Shown piece by piece: positions 37,342-49,290 of a DNA stretch of 64,000 nucleotides; the stretch's first letter is position 1, and every line of letters begins with the position of its first letter. The notes beneath the pieces are model-generated. The model ran no database searches, was not told the DNA's origin, and saw only the letters and a list, made by a program, of their open reading frames with translations. Made by a program: the position numbers and the translations under genes. This stretch comes from Apostichopus japonicus (lineage: Eukaryota; Echinodermata; Holothuroidea; Aspidochirotida; Stichopodidae). The stretch covers positions 21,354,501 through 21,418,500 of the forward strand of contig NC_092568.1 in assembly GCF_037975245.1 (NCBI RefSeq), in the 5' to 3' direction.

Positions 37342-40094
37342 TTGATCCCAAATGAAATTTCATGCACCTTATCCATTACTTCATAGGTTAAGGGGTTCTT
37401 GAAAACTAAAGACTTGTAAATCGCTTTGATTTATAGTACTGTAGATTTCATGTTTATTCGGATAAATCTAAAGTGCCGAGTTGCTTTCAAAGTTGATGGC
37501 TAAGGAAATTTCTTCAAAGTATATTGTCTATACTGTGTTTTTGTCTGATTTTTTTTTTTTTTATAGAATGTGAAAGCTTCAGCATTCTTTGCGAAGGTTA
37601 ATCACACTTAGTTTCAATTGTGCAAAAAAAAATATGTCTGTCAATCACATGACTAAAACACAAATGGATAAACTGACTTCCAAGTACGTATTGAGATGGG
37701 GTTATACCTGGAGAGAGTGTTGTTTCTCCATCTCTTAAAACATTTCCCTGGCATTAACCAAAGCATACTCAAATTGGGAATATATTTCAATATTTCAAAA
37801 TTTCTCAATTTTTATTCTCTTCTTTGTTTGAAATGAACTTTGACTAGTCCAACAAATGACAAACAATTTTGTTATCGAATTTCAGCAGCAAGTAGCATTT
37901 GCGATAAATGATCAAAGCCCTATTGACTTAAAATATTGCTTTAACAACAGGCTCTTTTTGGAGAAAGTTGATTCAATTTAAATTTGCTTTCCTAAGCAAT
38001 ATGCATTTATTCTGTTTGTCTTTGATAGTCGGGTTTGCTGATTTCTCAGTTTCTATCCTAACATCAACTATGTTTGATATAATTTGGACAGCTGGATGTG
38101 AGGAAGTTATAAAGACAGTTATTTCCACATCCTGTTATGTACTCATTTAAATGTTCAATCATGGATAGAAAAAAAAACGTTATTGAATGTATTGTACATC
38201 TTAAAAGCCTCCCTCAAATGCTAGCAAGATAGTGGCAAATCCGTCACCCCCCCTCCCCGCACCCATCCCCTACTTTCCATTAAGTCTTGGTATAGCCTTC
38301 GTATTGGTAAAAACTTTCGAAAACAAACAAACAGAACATTACCATTTTGACAAGCCTTCCATGTGTATGGCTTTTCTTGCACTTGATGAAGATTGTATTG
38401 ACAATGGAAATGTTTCCAGAGGGTAGTTTTTCTAGCAAATAGCATTGTGCAACGATCAATCGTTCGATCGATTGATTGGGTTCGTTTCTGAGGAATCTCT
38501 AAAATGTCTGACATGTAGTCTGCTAACTTTAATAGTTGGAGTCCACCACACTAAACAATGCATAACTGTGGATGTTCTCCAAATCTTTGTATGTTAATGC
38601 AGCACATCACGTGACAGTCAAACAGATACCAAACAAATAGGGATGCGATTTAGAGACCAGAGTTATCCCAGAAGACAAATGCAATGATTTGACGCTGGGA
38701 CCGTATCATTTCATCCTGCTGGCTCCATAACCACACCTCTGCCTGACTTGGGGAGCCGGCCATCGTAGTCTTAATTTAGTCTCTAACACCATGTATATCT
38801 CTGTCCACTTAAAAATTAATCCTACCTTTATTTCAAATCATTCTTCACTTAAGGAGGTGATTTATCATAGCTTTACATTTCACAGTAGTAGTACATATAG
38901 CAAATCAGCCAAATCTGATATCAAAGAAAGCCCTTCAAAGAATATTCCTTTTGTAGCCTGATCTGCTTCCCTTTCACCCTCCCACACCCTGTACCAGAAA
39001 CCACCCTTTAAGTTATGCCATCATTTTATGGATGGGATTACCCCAGGAGAAAAGACAACTGTTTATTACTACTAGATATGACTAGTATTTTCCAATTGAT
39101 ATACAGTTCATTGATCTGTACGACATAGATAACATTTATTCAAGCAAAATTGGTAGCTTTTAAAATACCTTCAAAGTGAATTTAATAGGCAACGTCATGT
39201 TTCTATGTTGAAACGGGACGATCAGTTCAAAAGTAGCTTGATACTAGATTCTTCGTATCTTTTGTGGTGAAGTTGGAACAGCCCATATGGGAATTTCTAC
39301 AGTCTTACGAAGTTCTCCCATATAATGAGCCGTGTTTGTAATGCAAGAAGAGGTCATCAATGTAATTCGAAAGAACAAAGGTCACACGCAAAAGATCATG
39401 CAAAGGTCACAGAGAGGTCATGAGTGTATGTCTCATGGATTGGGAATCTAATGTCTGAAATATCTACTTTGAATTAACCTTGCTTTCCAGGAATCTCCAC
39501 TGGAAAGCAAAGGGGGAACCAAAACATAATTAGATTACGCGGTAGGAGTTGAAAAGTCGTTTCTTACTTCCCGTGAGGAAAGGAAACAGAACATGTCCCA
39601 TCTGAAATGATCATGGCATTGGCTGTATTTACTTGGTCTGACAAAAAAGCTGAATCTTAATTCCTGAACCAATAACACTCCTTCAAAGGTTGGATGTTTG
39701 CAAATATTATTTATTAAACAACAATATTCTCAATTCTGTAGTGGTGTATTCAATGATTGGCTAGTACAATATCTTCAAGTGACATAATTCTCACAAAAAA
39801 TATCTCTTCGAAATTATGAAATATCCAAAGGAGATAATTTGAATTATTTGAAAAATATATCCCCACATGGGACATGGAGGGAGTTGGGAGGGGGGAGGAA
39901 GGGGGAGGTTGAACCTTACCATGAGAAGGCCGCTACCTTACAGTATCAATTAAACATGCAGACTGTTATTTTCAAATGATGTTTCACATCATATGTACAA
40001 TATCATCAGGGAAACGATTGAAATACAAATGCATAGGTTAGGCTAATGGTGTACACACTGAGGGCAGTGGCTATACCAAGCTGGTACCAACCAG
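37342..40094. other. No gene seen; one DR5 motif (listed separately)
   Basis: Unique AT-rich DNA with a poly(T) run near 37550, a C-rich patch at 38246-38260 and a G-rich purine tract at 39880-39908. Confidence 0.45.
39404..39420 (+). promoter_or_regulatory. AGGTCA direct repeat with 5-bp spacing (DR5)
   Basis: The sequence is AGGTCA, CAGAG, AGGTCA, an exact match to the DR5 arrangement known as the strongest retinoic-acid receptor/RXR site. A third half site AGGTCA lies at 39377-39382 and another at 39353-39358. Whether it acts as a response element cannot be told. The nearby DNA is not part of the TGACC repeat family as far as I can see. Confidence 0.4.
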
Positions 40095-40722
40095 TTAAAG
40101 CAGCATTTTGCGTTTGGTCGCCGTTTTCTACTTTTTTGACATGTCCATCGATTTTTTTACATATATCAATCACAAAACAGCAAACTAAGATATTAGCCAA
40201 GTTTTTTTCCTGCCAACAACATTAATTGGCGAGTAATTAAGGATATTTGCAGATAATGAGAAGAGTGTCCTCAACAAATTCCACTGTTAAAATTAATCGC
40301 ATACAGTTCCGCCAAACCCACTAGTTTGAATTCAACCAATCAGAGATGCAGGTTTAGTTATGAGCCGTTGCTAAATATAGATTCAAGACTTTGCGTTGGT
40401 ACAACCAGGGAGATGTATGGAACTCCCTGGTACAACTGCCATATAGACTGTACACAAGTAAAGCATGGTGTTGTATTACTTAGGCCCATTGGTCAATGAC
40501 GTTCGTAGTATTTAAATATTCATATTATGGGCGAGGTTTATTGGGTTCTAACGTTAAATATCTTGGAGAAAAACAAAGTTGAAAGTTGCAAATTTTTCGA
40601 CTTTTATGCCACCATGTGAAGTAAGATTTAAATAGATAAGCTAGTTATGTATGTCGTTATGGCATAGTGGAGTCAGTGAGGTTGAGAAAAATCATAGAAA
40701 AGGACGCAAAATGCTGCTTTAA
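40095..40722. mobile_element. TTAA-target MITE, family 2 (620 bp plus target copies)
   Basis: TTAA at 40095-40098 is followed by AGCAGCATTTTGCGT (40099-40113). Its exact reverse complement ACGCAAAATGCTGCT stands at 40704-40718 and is followed by TTAA at 40719-40722. Likeness of the ends continues inward in weaker form, with a T-rich TTTTCTA block on the left and its complement TAGAAAA on the right. The 620-bp interior has no transposase frame. TTAA target plus short perfect inverted repeats points to a piggyBac-like non-autonomous element. Its ends differ from family 1, so a different source element is likely. A short hairpin sits inside it at 40404-40431. Confidence 0.85.
40404..40431. repeat. 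ACCAGGGAG/CTCCCTGGT hairpin
   Basis: ACCAGGGAG (40404-40412) pairs with CTCCCTGGT (40423-40431) in a perfect 9-bp stem around a 10-base loop. It shares the CAGGGAG...CTCCCTG core with two longer hairpins at 47362 and 59925. It lies inside the TTAA element at 40099-40718. Confidence 0.6.
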
Positions 40723-43284
40723 GAATGTTATCAGTGAATTTGCTGAACATTTGCTGTAAGTAAAATATCTGTTAAATCAGTAAAGTTGTTTTAATATCTA
40801 GGTCAAAGAGGATTTAATTTCCATCTCATGACTTTGATCTACCATACATAGGAAATGTGCTGGAAAGCTGTGAATTTGCACCATGTACAATCTTGATATT
40901 TACTCTGAATGAGCCACATAACAGATGGATACCACCCAATCTAGCAAAGGACTCTGTATAAGGCAGGGGTGCAACTATGTACACTTCCAAGAATAAAATG
41001 AAATCAATGGAGCTCAGCTCCGCTCTAACCCATATCCTCCCACCCCCCCCCCACTTTATTGGAAAAAATCTTACTGTACATAAGTATATATATGGTATGT
41101 GAGGTGCAAACCCAAAACAGTCAATAATTCTTCAACATTGTTTCAAAAATTTGCAACATATAGCACCAGTTGGCATCTAAGCACCCTTTATTCTGCCAAA
41201 ATTTTCTCAGTTGAATGATCCCCTCCCAAATCACCCTTTCCATGATTGACTTTACATCTCCACCTTCCAGTACAAAAAATGGTGGTTACACCCTGCTGTA
41301 GGGCTTGATTGATACATCTTATTTCTTCATGTTAATTGGATTACATGTACAGCTAATTAGCATTGTCTCTTTCAATGACACTTGCTTTTGTTTACAATGA
41401 CAATTTAACCATTCCTGGAATTGAGATAATTTGGGATTTCTTTGGGGGGGGGGGCACAATATTTAATTATTTTCAATGTTCGGAATCCTTGATGAATTTT
41501 CCTGTCAGTGGTGGCATGTATCACTAATTCAATGCTAACATGCAGCCTTGAAATTTTTGCCCCATTGCAGCAATTTTAATCATTTAACCAATTTTGAGTA
41601 TAAGATTAAATCAGAACTAAGTGATTCCGTCAGAAAATGATTAATCAGTAATTACACCAACTTAACCCGGGGAGGGGGCAGGAGGTGGGAGGTAGATTGG
41701 GGCAAGCAATGGTCACACATGTTCAAACTTTAGACAAGCTTTTCATTTCCTACCTCAAACCATTTCTCCTTTCAGCCAAAGTCTTGCGGAGGTATTTTAT
41801 TGTTTAAGGTTATAACACATCTCAGTCTATGGAATTAGTTTTGGCGGTGAGAATTAACCCCTGCCCCCTCCCCCCACCTCTACCCTACCTCACCTCCAAC
41901 ACAGGTGTAAAACTGACATTTAAAAGCTCAGAGAAATTTACTTTAGCAGCTTAAAGTTTGGAGGTTATACAGATGACCTTTCTAGAATATGTTTTGGAAT
42001 GAAGGATTAATTTGTTGTGGTTTTAGAGGTACTGGGAAATTAACCATGGGTGTCTGCTACCTTGTTTGGTTGTTCAATGACTGACTCAACTTAAACTGAA
42101 GCTATCTAAGGAAACCACAAAAATAATCTGGAGGAAAAGCCTGTTGGCTTTTAATAACTTGCATTAGCTATCGTTGGTGCTTTGCGGTACTTTATTTTGC
42201 CTCATCCACACCACGTGGAGTAAACAGTCTAAGTTATCAACACGGTTGCTTCATATCCTTTTCTGAAGAAAGAGCATTGTCATTTTGATGATGCATACAG
42301 GTTGGGATTTTAATCTTTCAAGTGCAAGTTACTTATATATCTATCAATCCAACTAGTATATATATTATATAAATATTTATATTTATAACTGAGATCATAG
42401 TGAGTTGGAATATCTATATATATATATATAGAAACTAGTTTATAAACAGTCATAATCCAATGTTAAAATCCATTTGCAAACCTGGGAAGTTGTTTGTATG
42501 TATGTATGTCAGGCATGTATGCTCGCATGTGGGTATGCGTGTATGCGTGCGTGTATGTGTGCGTGTATGTATGCATGTATGTATTTGGTACCTAATTCAA
42601 GAGAGGCCTGGTTTAAAATTTAAGGCTGCTTCGACTGCACCTTACCAAATTTATTACAAAATGTAGCAAATTAATATAATATACACCAGCTGGATTTCTG
42701 GTGCCATAATATATAAAACTTGAGGTTATCTGAGGAAAAAGACAAACAATTGGAGGAAACCCTGTTGTCCTACTATTTTCCACAAAAAAAAAAGAAAGAA
42801 AAGTAATAAAATTGTCTCATGGCACCACAGGCAACATCTTTAAAATACTTGGAAAGTTTGAAGTTTTCTAAAATAATCATAAAAATGTTCTGGAATGATA
42901 CACTCATTCATTCAGTGAAACTTGGCTATTACTGTACAGATATAGGCATATGTAGCTGTCCCCTTCCATACCCTTAAAAAGAACACAAAACAGTTACAAC
43001 AAGAATCCATATAACTATAAACTCTGCTAGACAGCTAGCTGGATTGAAGCCAAAAAGTGTTTCTACAGCCACTTAATGTGAGCAATATTGGATTGGTGCA
43101 AATTGCAAACTGACTGTGTTCATGATTTGGCAATAGTTTTGTGCACCAGTTCAGTATCTACTACACATAGTCTACCTAGAACCAGTTTGTGAGTGAGAAG
43201 CCAGGATATAACATTTAATAGGTATAGCAAACCTATAGAATATCCTACATCATTGTAGGTTAGACTTCTGCCTGTCAGTCTGAA
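40723..43284. other. No gene seen; poly(C), poly(G) and short TA runs
   Basis: A C10 tract at about 41043-41052, a G10 tract at 41445-41454, C-rich DNA at 41865-41885 and TA runs near 42357 and 42416-42430. No exon-like stretch recognised. Confidence 0.45.
42497..42590 (+). repeat. (GTAT)n/(GCGT)n microsatellite
   Basis: An imperfect tetranucleotide run of GTAT, GCGT and GCAT words, alternating purine and pyrimidine for most of its length, which can favour Z-DNA. The open frame through it is a C-V-R-V low-complexity string. Confidence 0.85.
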
Positions 43285-44150
43285 AATCAGTCAATCAACC
43301 AAAATAATCAATCAGTCGGTTGGTTGATCAATTAGTCGATAAAGCAATCAACTAATTAATCAGTCAACCGGCTCATCCATAGGTTGATCAATCCATGATA
43401 TAAGCAATCATATCAAAACTGATCAGTAGCCATGAACCAATCAATCAATCAAACAACCAACTAGCCAATCAATCGACCAATCAATCAATCTGTAACATGA
43501 ACAATCATATAAAAACTGATCAGTAGCCATGAACCAATCAAACAACCAATTATCAATGAACCAACTAACCAATCAATTGACCAATCAATCAATCTGTAAC
43601 ATGAACAATCACATAAAAACTGATCAGTAGCCATGAACCAATCAATCAATCTGTAACATGAACAATCACATAAAAACTGATCAGTAGCCATGAACCAATC
43701 AAACAACCAATTATCAATGAACCAACTAACCAATCAATCGACCAATCAATCAATCTGTAACATGAACAATCATATCAAAACTAATCAGTAGCCATGAACC
43801 AATCAATCAATCAAACAACCAATTTTCAATGAACCAACTAACCAATCAATCTGTAACATGAACAATCACATCATAACAGGTCAGCAGCCATGAACCAATC
43901 AATCAACCAAACAAACTAGCAATCGATAAATCAATCAATCAATCCATCAGAGAAGAAATATCAAAACTGCTCAGCAGCCATACCTGATCAATCAAATAAC
44001 CAATTATCAGCCAAATAACAAAATCAATCGATCGATGAATCAATCAATCCTTCATATTAAATGGTGCTATCAAACGCAGTCTGCAACCAACCAGGCAATG
44101 CACCATTACTCTATCAAGCAATGTACCACCTAATCAATCAATCAATCCAG
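43285..44150 (+). repeat. Composite CAAT-rich minisatellite, about 870 bp
   Basis: The base word is CAATCAAT. Larger blocks, CTGTAACATGAACAATCA, AAAACTGATCAGTAGCC, ATGAACCAATCAAACAACC and AATTATCAATGAACCAAC, recur in the same order from 43386 to about 43960, so this is a higher-order repeat and not a plain tetranucleotide. The first 100 bases contain the word in both orientations (GGTTGGTTGATCAATTAG). The right end decays into scattered CAATCAAT words. Minus-strand frames through it are artefacts. Confidence 0.9.
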
Positions 44151-44730
44151 GATACAAAACAAAGTGGAATACCAATTTGAAACCAAAGGAGAGCAACCTT
44201 TCTTTGCATCAACAAATATTACAACTGATAATACTGGTAAGTAAATAGGATTCACATATCCCATCCGTGGGTGGAATGTGGTGAACGGTTCAGTCCCGAG
44301 AAAGCTAGTGTAAAAGATGTTCAGTGATAACACTCATTTATCACGTTTTTCTATTTTGACCCAACCAGGATAGAATGAGAACATTTTCCGTCAAAGCAGA
44401 ATGATAATAAACGGTAGGTGATAATTCAAACGGATTATGAAAGAGAAAGGGGAAATAAGTTACACGTGATGATCCGGACTTTGAGGATGATGATCACGCG
44501 ACAGCCCCTCAGTTTTACTGCAGATAATAATAGGAAACTGTATACAGTGACTGATCATGCTGCATATTCCCAGTCTTCGTTCTTTTGAAATAAAGCAACA
44601 GGCAGAGTTTGTGACTTAGAAACAATAATTCCATCTGCAAGTGCCCTGGTTTAAACATCCAATCTGCGATACTACTACTGCCTTGATGCATTTGATGTCC
44701 AAAGCTTAAAAAAAAGATTCTTACTATAAA
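44151..44730. other. No recognisable feature
   Basis: Unique DNA between two repeats, with only short open frames. Confidence 0.5.
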
Positions 44731-45098
44731 GTACCCTCTGTTGAGACCTTACCCTGGGACGCACAACAAGCTACTTTCTACATATATATATATATATATA
44801 TGTAGGAGGCTGAATGTGCTGTGACAGTGGTGAATTGTTTCCCCATACAGGGGAGGGGCAACCCTGACACTCAGACCTCTTCCTCTTCCCCCTTCTTCAC
44901 CCTCTCCCTGGACCATGGCAACTTGTCCTCTTCCTTCCTTATGATAAAATATAGTACCCTCTGTTGAGACCTTATCCCTGGGACCACGACAAGCTACTTG
45001 CATTGCATATAGGGAGGAAAGTTGTTAACAACTCCCACTAAATATGATATATATGGAGGAGGAATGTTCTGTAACAGTTGTATAGTGCTTTCTGCATT
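44731..45098 (+). repeat. Two-copy tandem duplication, 223-bp period, with internal TA run
   Basis: GTACCCTCTGTTGAGACC and CAAGCTACTT occur at 44731-44775 and again at 44954-45000. The likeness continues downstream of each (GGAGGCTGAATGTGCTGTGA against GGAGGAATGTTCTGTAAC). A (TA)n run at 44779-44801 sits in the first copy, where the second copy has a different GCATATAGGGAGG sequence and then a shorter ATATATAT. Probably an old local duplication in which the TA run expanded in one copy. Confidence 0.7.
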
Positions 45099-45832
45099 TT
45101 AGATTACCCATTGTGACCTTAAGGACCCATCATGATGTCATGTTTAATATTGGAATTTCCTGGCTGAAGCTTTCCATGAAATAGCACATCTCTTTTCCTC
45201 CCCCAACAACTCCACATACCAAACACTACAGCACCTGTTATATATTGGCTCGCTTTCAAGACGGAAAGAGTAATTTATTTCACTATGAGCTGTAAAAATA
45301 CCACCCCAGAGGGCCTCGCTGGAAAGCCCCTGAGAAAGAATGGTAACATGCTGATAGAAGTTCACACTAGTTGAGGAAGGATTACATAAAAATTTCAAAA
45401 AAATCAGATAAAAAAAGGGGAAAAGGGGAAAAGAAACCTTATAGAGGATGACTTATATACCAGGATAGTACAGAAGGGATAGAACCTACAGGACAATGGG
45501 TTGTTTGGGTTCAGTTACGCACTCTGTTTTACACATGCACAGTTGAAGTAACCTGCTTGGAATGTCTGATTGACATCAACACTCTCCCTATAGGTTGTTA
45601 CTACGTATGCAGATGATGCTCATAGGGTCAGCCAATTATTACCAGTCACAAGGTGATGGATCATCTTGAGGACAATCTGTACAGTCAGCATGGGAGGAGC
45701 CAAACCAGGCTGAATAATTGACTCTTTCAATTGACTAGTGATGTCACCATAGGGGATTTGCTGCCTCCTGCCCATATGCAAACCATCTGCCCAACCATAT
45801 AATAACACATAATATATATCTCATATCGCTGC
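45099..45832. other. No recognisable feature
   Basis: An 84-codon minus-strand frame at 45144-45398 is the best open stretch, and I do not recognise it. Otherwise unique DNA. Confidence 0.5.
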
Positions 45833-46045
45833 ACCAATGCCAACAACACCATACACCAATCCCAATATCCCTACACCTATGCCAACAACACCATACAATC
45901 ATACCCATCCCCTATCCCTACACCTCTGTGCCAACAACACCATACAATAATACCCATCCCATATCCCTACACCTCTATGCCAACAACACCAAACAACAGT
46001 ACCCATCCCATATCTCTACACCTCTATACCACCACCTCTATACCA
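45833..46045 (+). repeat. Minisatellite, unit about 53 bp
   Basis: Four units contain TGCCAACAACACCA(T/A)AC followed by AATCATACCCATCCC-like DNA and ATATCCCTACACCTCT. The last units shorten to repeated CACCTCTATACCACC. The strand is low in G. Open frames through it are repeat artefacts. Confidence 0.85.
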
Positions 46046-49040
46046 CCAACATCATGATCTCTATCCCCATTCTTCACAATTTGAAGCCGAATCATATAAT
46101 CTTGATTTTTGTCATTGAGGGACTGGAGGAGGAAGAACATGAGAGGAAGGAGGTGGGAATAGGTCAAGTGTGAAGGGGATGGGAGCTGGGGTGGGGGACC
46201 TAGGTATCCATCTGAACAACATAAGACCTGTCACGCTATTGGCAACTCATGCAGGTGGGACATCACATGGGCTATTGAAAAGTAGCCGGTGTACCCATGA
46301 TTTTTGTTATCAGATGGGAACAGTCACCTTGGTGGTGGTGAATATATGATTGGGCGGAGGGGGGGAAGGGGGGTGATAATGAGTTGGCAATCTCACTGGA
46401 ATATATGAAGACTTGAAAAGGCTGCGGGGAATTCCCAGTGATGTAACCAGGCATTCTGCATGGTATGGGTTGCATGTGGAGAAGAAGAAAGGGAAATACC
46501 GGGAGAAAACTTGACTGTTGTCTTAATCACCAACAGAGTATCATCAACTTCGCTTCCAGTTGGACATAAAACAGGAAATGAATTCACATCACGGAAATGG
46601 GATAATGGTGTTTGAGTGACGCAAGGTTTTGGCTAGACAGAGTAGTACTATTCCAGTTACCGGGAAAATGTGCAATAACGCCCACCACAAATTCAAAAAT
46701 AGAAATTTACTATACAAGAAGAGATGGAAACTTTTACTTGATGATTTAAATCGCAAATCTTGGAAATCACTTTTTCTTATGTCCATTTCTTTTAAGATAA
46801 CTCGGTCATCAAAGCGAAGTTGCAACAACAAGAAATAAACAGCTGAAAATAGATATGAACATCGACTGTCGTGAAAATAAAATTCTACCTCACCTTCTAA
46901 TTCAGGAACATTGTGGCCCGGTGAACTGCTGTTTATATTAATTTTGACTGTAAACCTCTCAGGAGAACAGAAAACAAGAAACAATTTTTGTTTTGTTTTT
47001 ATATATTCAAATGTATGAATGGGTTGTAAAAACAAGATAAATGTATCCATGAAAAATCACATCACTTGCCCCGTCCAGGATAAAGTATATGAAAACAATC
47101 ATGCACATTATAATGTTTAGATTTCTGTATTCCAAAACCTTTCAGCCACTCCATATTGAAAATGTTATGCAAGTAGAAATACAGCACTGTAGAGCATTGA
47201 TACTTACAATGAACTTAAAAGATTGATTTTAGGCAGAAATTTTGCAGACTATTACAAAATCACTGCCATCATCCTAGGTTGTATTTCATTTTCGAACCCT
47301 TTAAATAGCTGAGGTTCATCAGTTAAAGTGACTGGACTATTTAGTCTAATACAGACCATCTGATCAGGGAGCTGCTGCTCTAGCAGCTCCCTGATCTGAT
47401 CAGTTCCTCAGATGCAACACAAAACTCAATGGGTAAAAGTAAAACAAGAGACTTTTTATGGCCTGCTGAATGACATTTTGATACAATGCTGTCACAAATT
47501 TATTTGTCAAGGACATGTTATGTTGAATGTCAATCCAAGGTGACTCTGCTGTTCATATAGAATCAAAAAGAACATGTTTTGGTTCAGTTATTATATTAGA
47601 ATTGATGAACAATGGATTAACATTAAACTGGACTTAAAGTGTCATACCAGAGATCAAGGTGAATAAAGGTGAATATCGTGAAAACTGGAATAGCTATAGA
47701 AAAATTAGTAGAACTAAAAACATACCTTTCTTATTGGACTATGATATTATGACAAAAATTCTGCCATTTGAGTTGTTTCACTCTTTCCCCTATACCCTTA
47801 CCTCACTGGTCATTCTGTTTCCCCACCCTAGCTACCATTCTTTCCTGCTTTAAAACTGTAGCATTCAACTTGGAAACCACCTAGAAGCACAAAACTACCC
47901 ACATCAGTTTCAGATTGTTTGAGATCTATGGCTTGACTGTAAAACAATAAATACTACGCGAAGAGAACAAAAAGTCTAAAACAAAAATCAGCCCCCTATA
48001 TTGCTTAAATGGCTTTCAAATGTGAAAACTGAACCAATTTGTTATGAACAATTACAGCATTCCTTCATTCCATACAAATCAGGGATTGGTCAGTTTTTGG
48101 CTGTAGGAGTTTGTCCTATGTATGGGCCGAAATACTGCCCAAGTTTCTCATGACCTCATGACCCTCACAAATCCCGGATCCCCAATGATAAAGCACTCGC
48201 TTAATGGAATGTGGCACTAGAAAATATATAACTGTACTGCTATAAGTGTCTTTTAATATTTTCTATACCCAAAAGAAAAATCAGAAAGGTAAATTTATCA
48301 AGGGAGATTTTAAGATTTAGAACTAAAAACTAACGAAATATATGAGGCAAAGTGGACTTAAGGTAAGAATTAGTTGTTTTTTGTAGGGTTGTATGTCTGG
48401 ACCGCTGCAGGAAGGGTCAGTAATAAAATAAGTATTTAACGATGATAGGTTTGATATATAATTTATCACTATTGAAGGAAATGTTACTTTACCTTTTAGA
48501 GAGATGCCATCATATAAATTATGGCAATTTAATGGAACTTTTAAGTTAGTTACAGTCCACTGTATTTCAATGGGCTTTTATTACACAGACATTATTCAAA
48601 GCAGTTAAAAGGGAATTCTCATATCTTGTCAAGGCCTGTTAATGATAATGTTGTCCAGACTGTTGAGGGTTTTATTATTATTACATTTGTAAGCTCAGTA
48701 GTAGTTTTGACTATTTTAGGAGAAAGGGGAAGAAAGTTTGCAAACTTTGTGCAAAAATATATGTATGCACGTGTTTGTTTTGTATTCTGACTGAGGACTT
48801 GAACAAAAGAATTCCAGGTCCTCAGATGTGATTTCCAAAGAATCGCCACATCCTCGCAAGAATTCTGTTGTTAAGGGGACAAAGGGTATTATTAAGGTTA
48901 CGGTACGTGGGTTTGAACAATGGCAAAAAACAATGGGGTCCTCGGTCTGGATGTAAAACACAGCTGTGTGTGTGTGTGAGAGAGGGATGGTTGGCAACAT
49001 GAATGCCATGACACACAAGAATAGGTGGATGATCAAGTGA
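46046..49040. other. No defended gene; one perfect hairpin (listed separately)
   Basis: A G-rich tract lies at 46353-46373 and a GT run at 48965-48979. The longest open frame in the window outside repeats, 153 codons at 46589-47050 on the minus strand, is here, but it is hydrophobic and phenylalanine/leucine/serine-rich, as AT-rich random DNA gives, with an overlapping 69-codon frame on the other strand. I do not call it. Confidence 0.4.
47362..47396. repeat. Perfect 15-bp-stem hairpin, GATCAGGGAGCTGCT family
   Basis: GATCAGGGAGCTGCT (47362-47376), loop GCTCT (47377-47381), AGCAGCTCCCTGATC (47382-47396). All 15 pairs are Watson-Crick. A very similar hairpin stands at 59925-59957 and a shorter one at 40404-40431. 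The stem is too short for a usual animal microRNA precursor. It is more likely a tiny dispersed palindrome. It is directly followed by TGATCAG, another copy of the stem end. Confidence 0.85.
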
Positions 49041-49290
49041 GGGAGTGTTAGCTTAGTGGTTAACGCCGGTGCCTTTCAATCATAAGGTCCCGAGTTTGAG
49101 TTACTCCAAGATTAATGTATGTCGTCCAGTTACAGAGTTGTTGACAATTGACAATTCATAATCATGGACGTTCAAATAAGAATCTAAGAGACTGACTTCG
49201 GTCAGCTTGCGGCTTTGATAAGCCAATGAGGCTTCTTCGCGAGTTCTCGCTTGCAGGAGGATCTAAAATACATACACGCATATAAACCAG
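49041..49290 (+). mobile_element. tRNA-derived SINE, family A, full-length
   Basis: The head GGGAGTGTTAGCTTAGTGG (A box region) and GAGTTTGAGTTACTCC (B box with one change from GTTCGA) are followed by the family body, with GTCGTCCAGTTACAGAG, TTCATAATCATGGACG, AGACTGACTTCGGTCAGC and CTTTGATAAGCCAATGAGG. The end is CTTGCAGGAGGATCTAAAA with ACATACACGCATATAAAC, a diverged ACAT tail. It matches the minus-strand copy at 34450-34693 nearly end to end. The B-box change suggests that it is no longer a good polymerase III template. Confidence 0.85.

Noticed and set aside
46589-47050. 153-codon minus-strand open frame, the longest outside repeats
   Set aside because: The composition (F, L, S, K) is what AT-rich random DNA gives, there is no recognisable motif, and it overlaps an equally plausible plus-strand frame. 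A protein search or transcript would be needed to revive it.
47362-47396. Hairpin considered as a microRNA precursor
   Set aside because: A 35-base perfect hairpin with a 5-base loop is too short for Drosha/Dicer-type processing, and flanking bases do not extend the stem.
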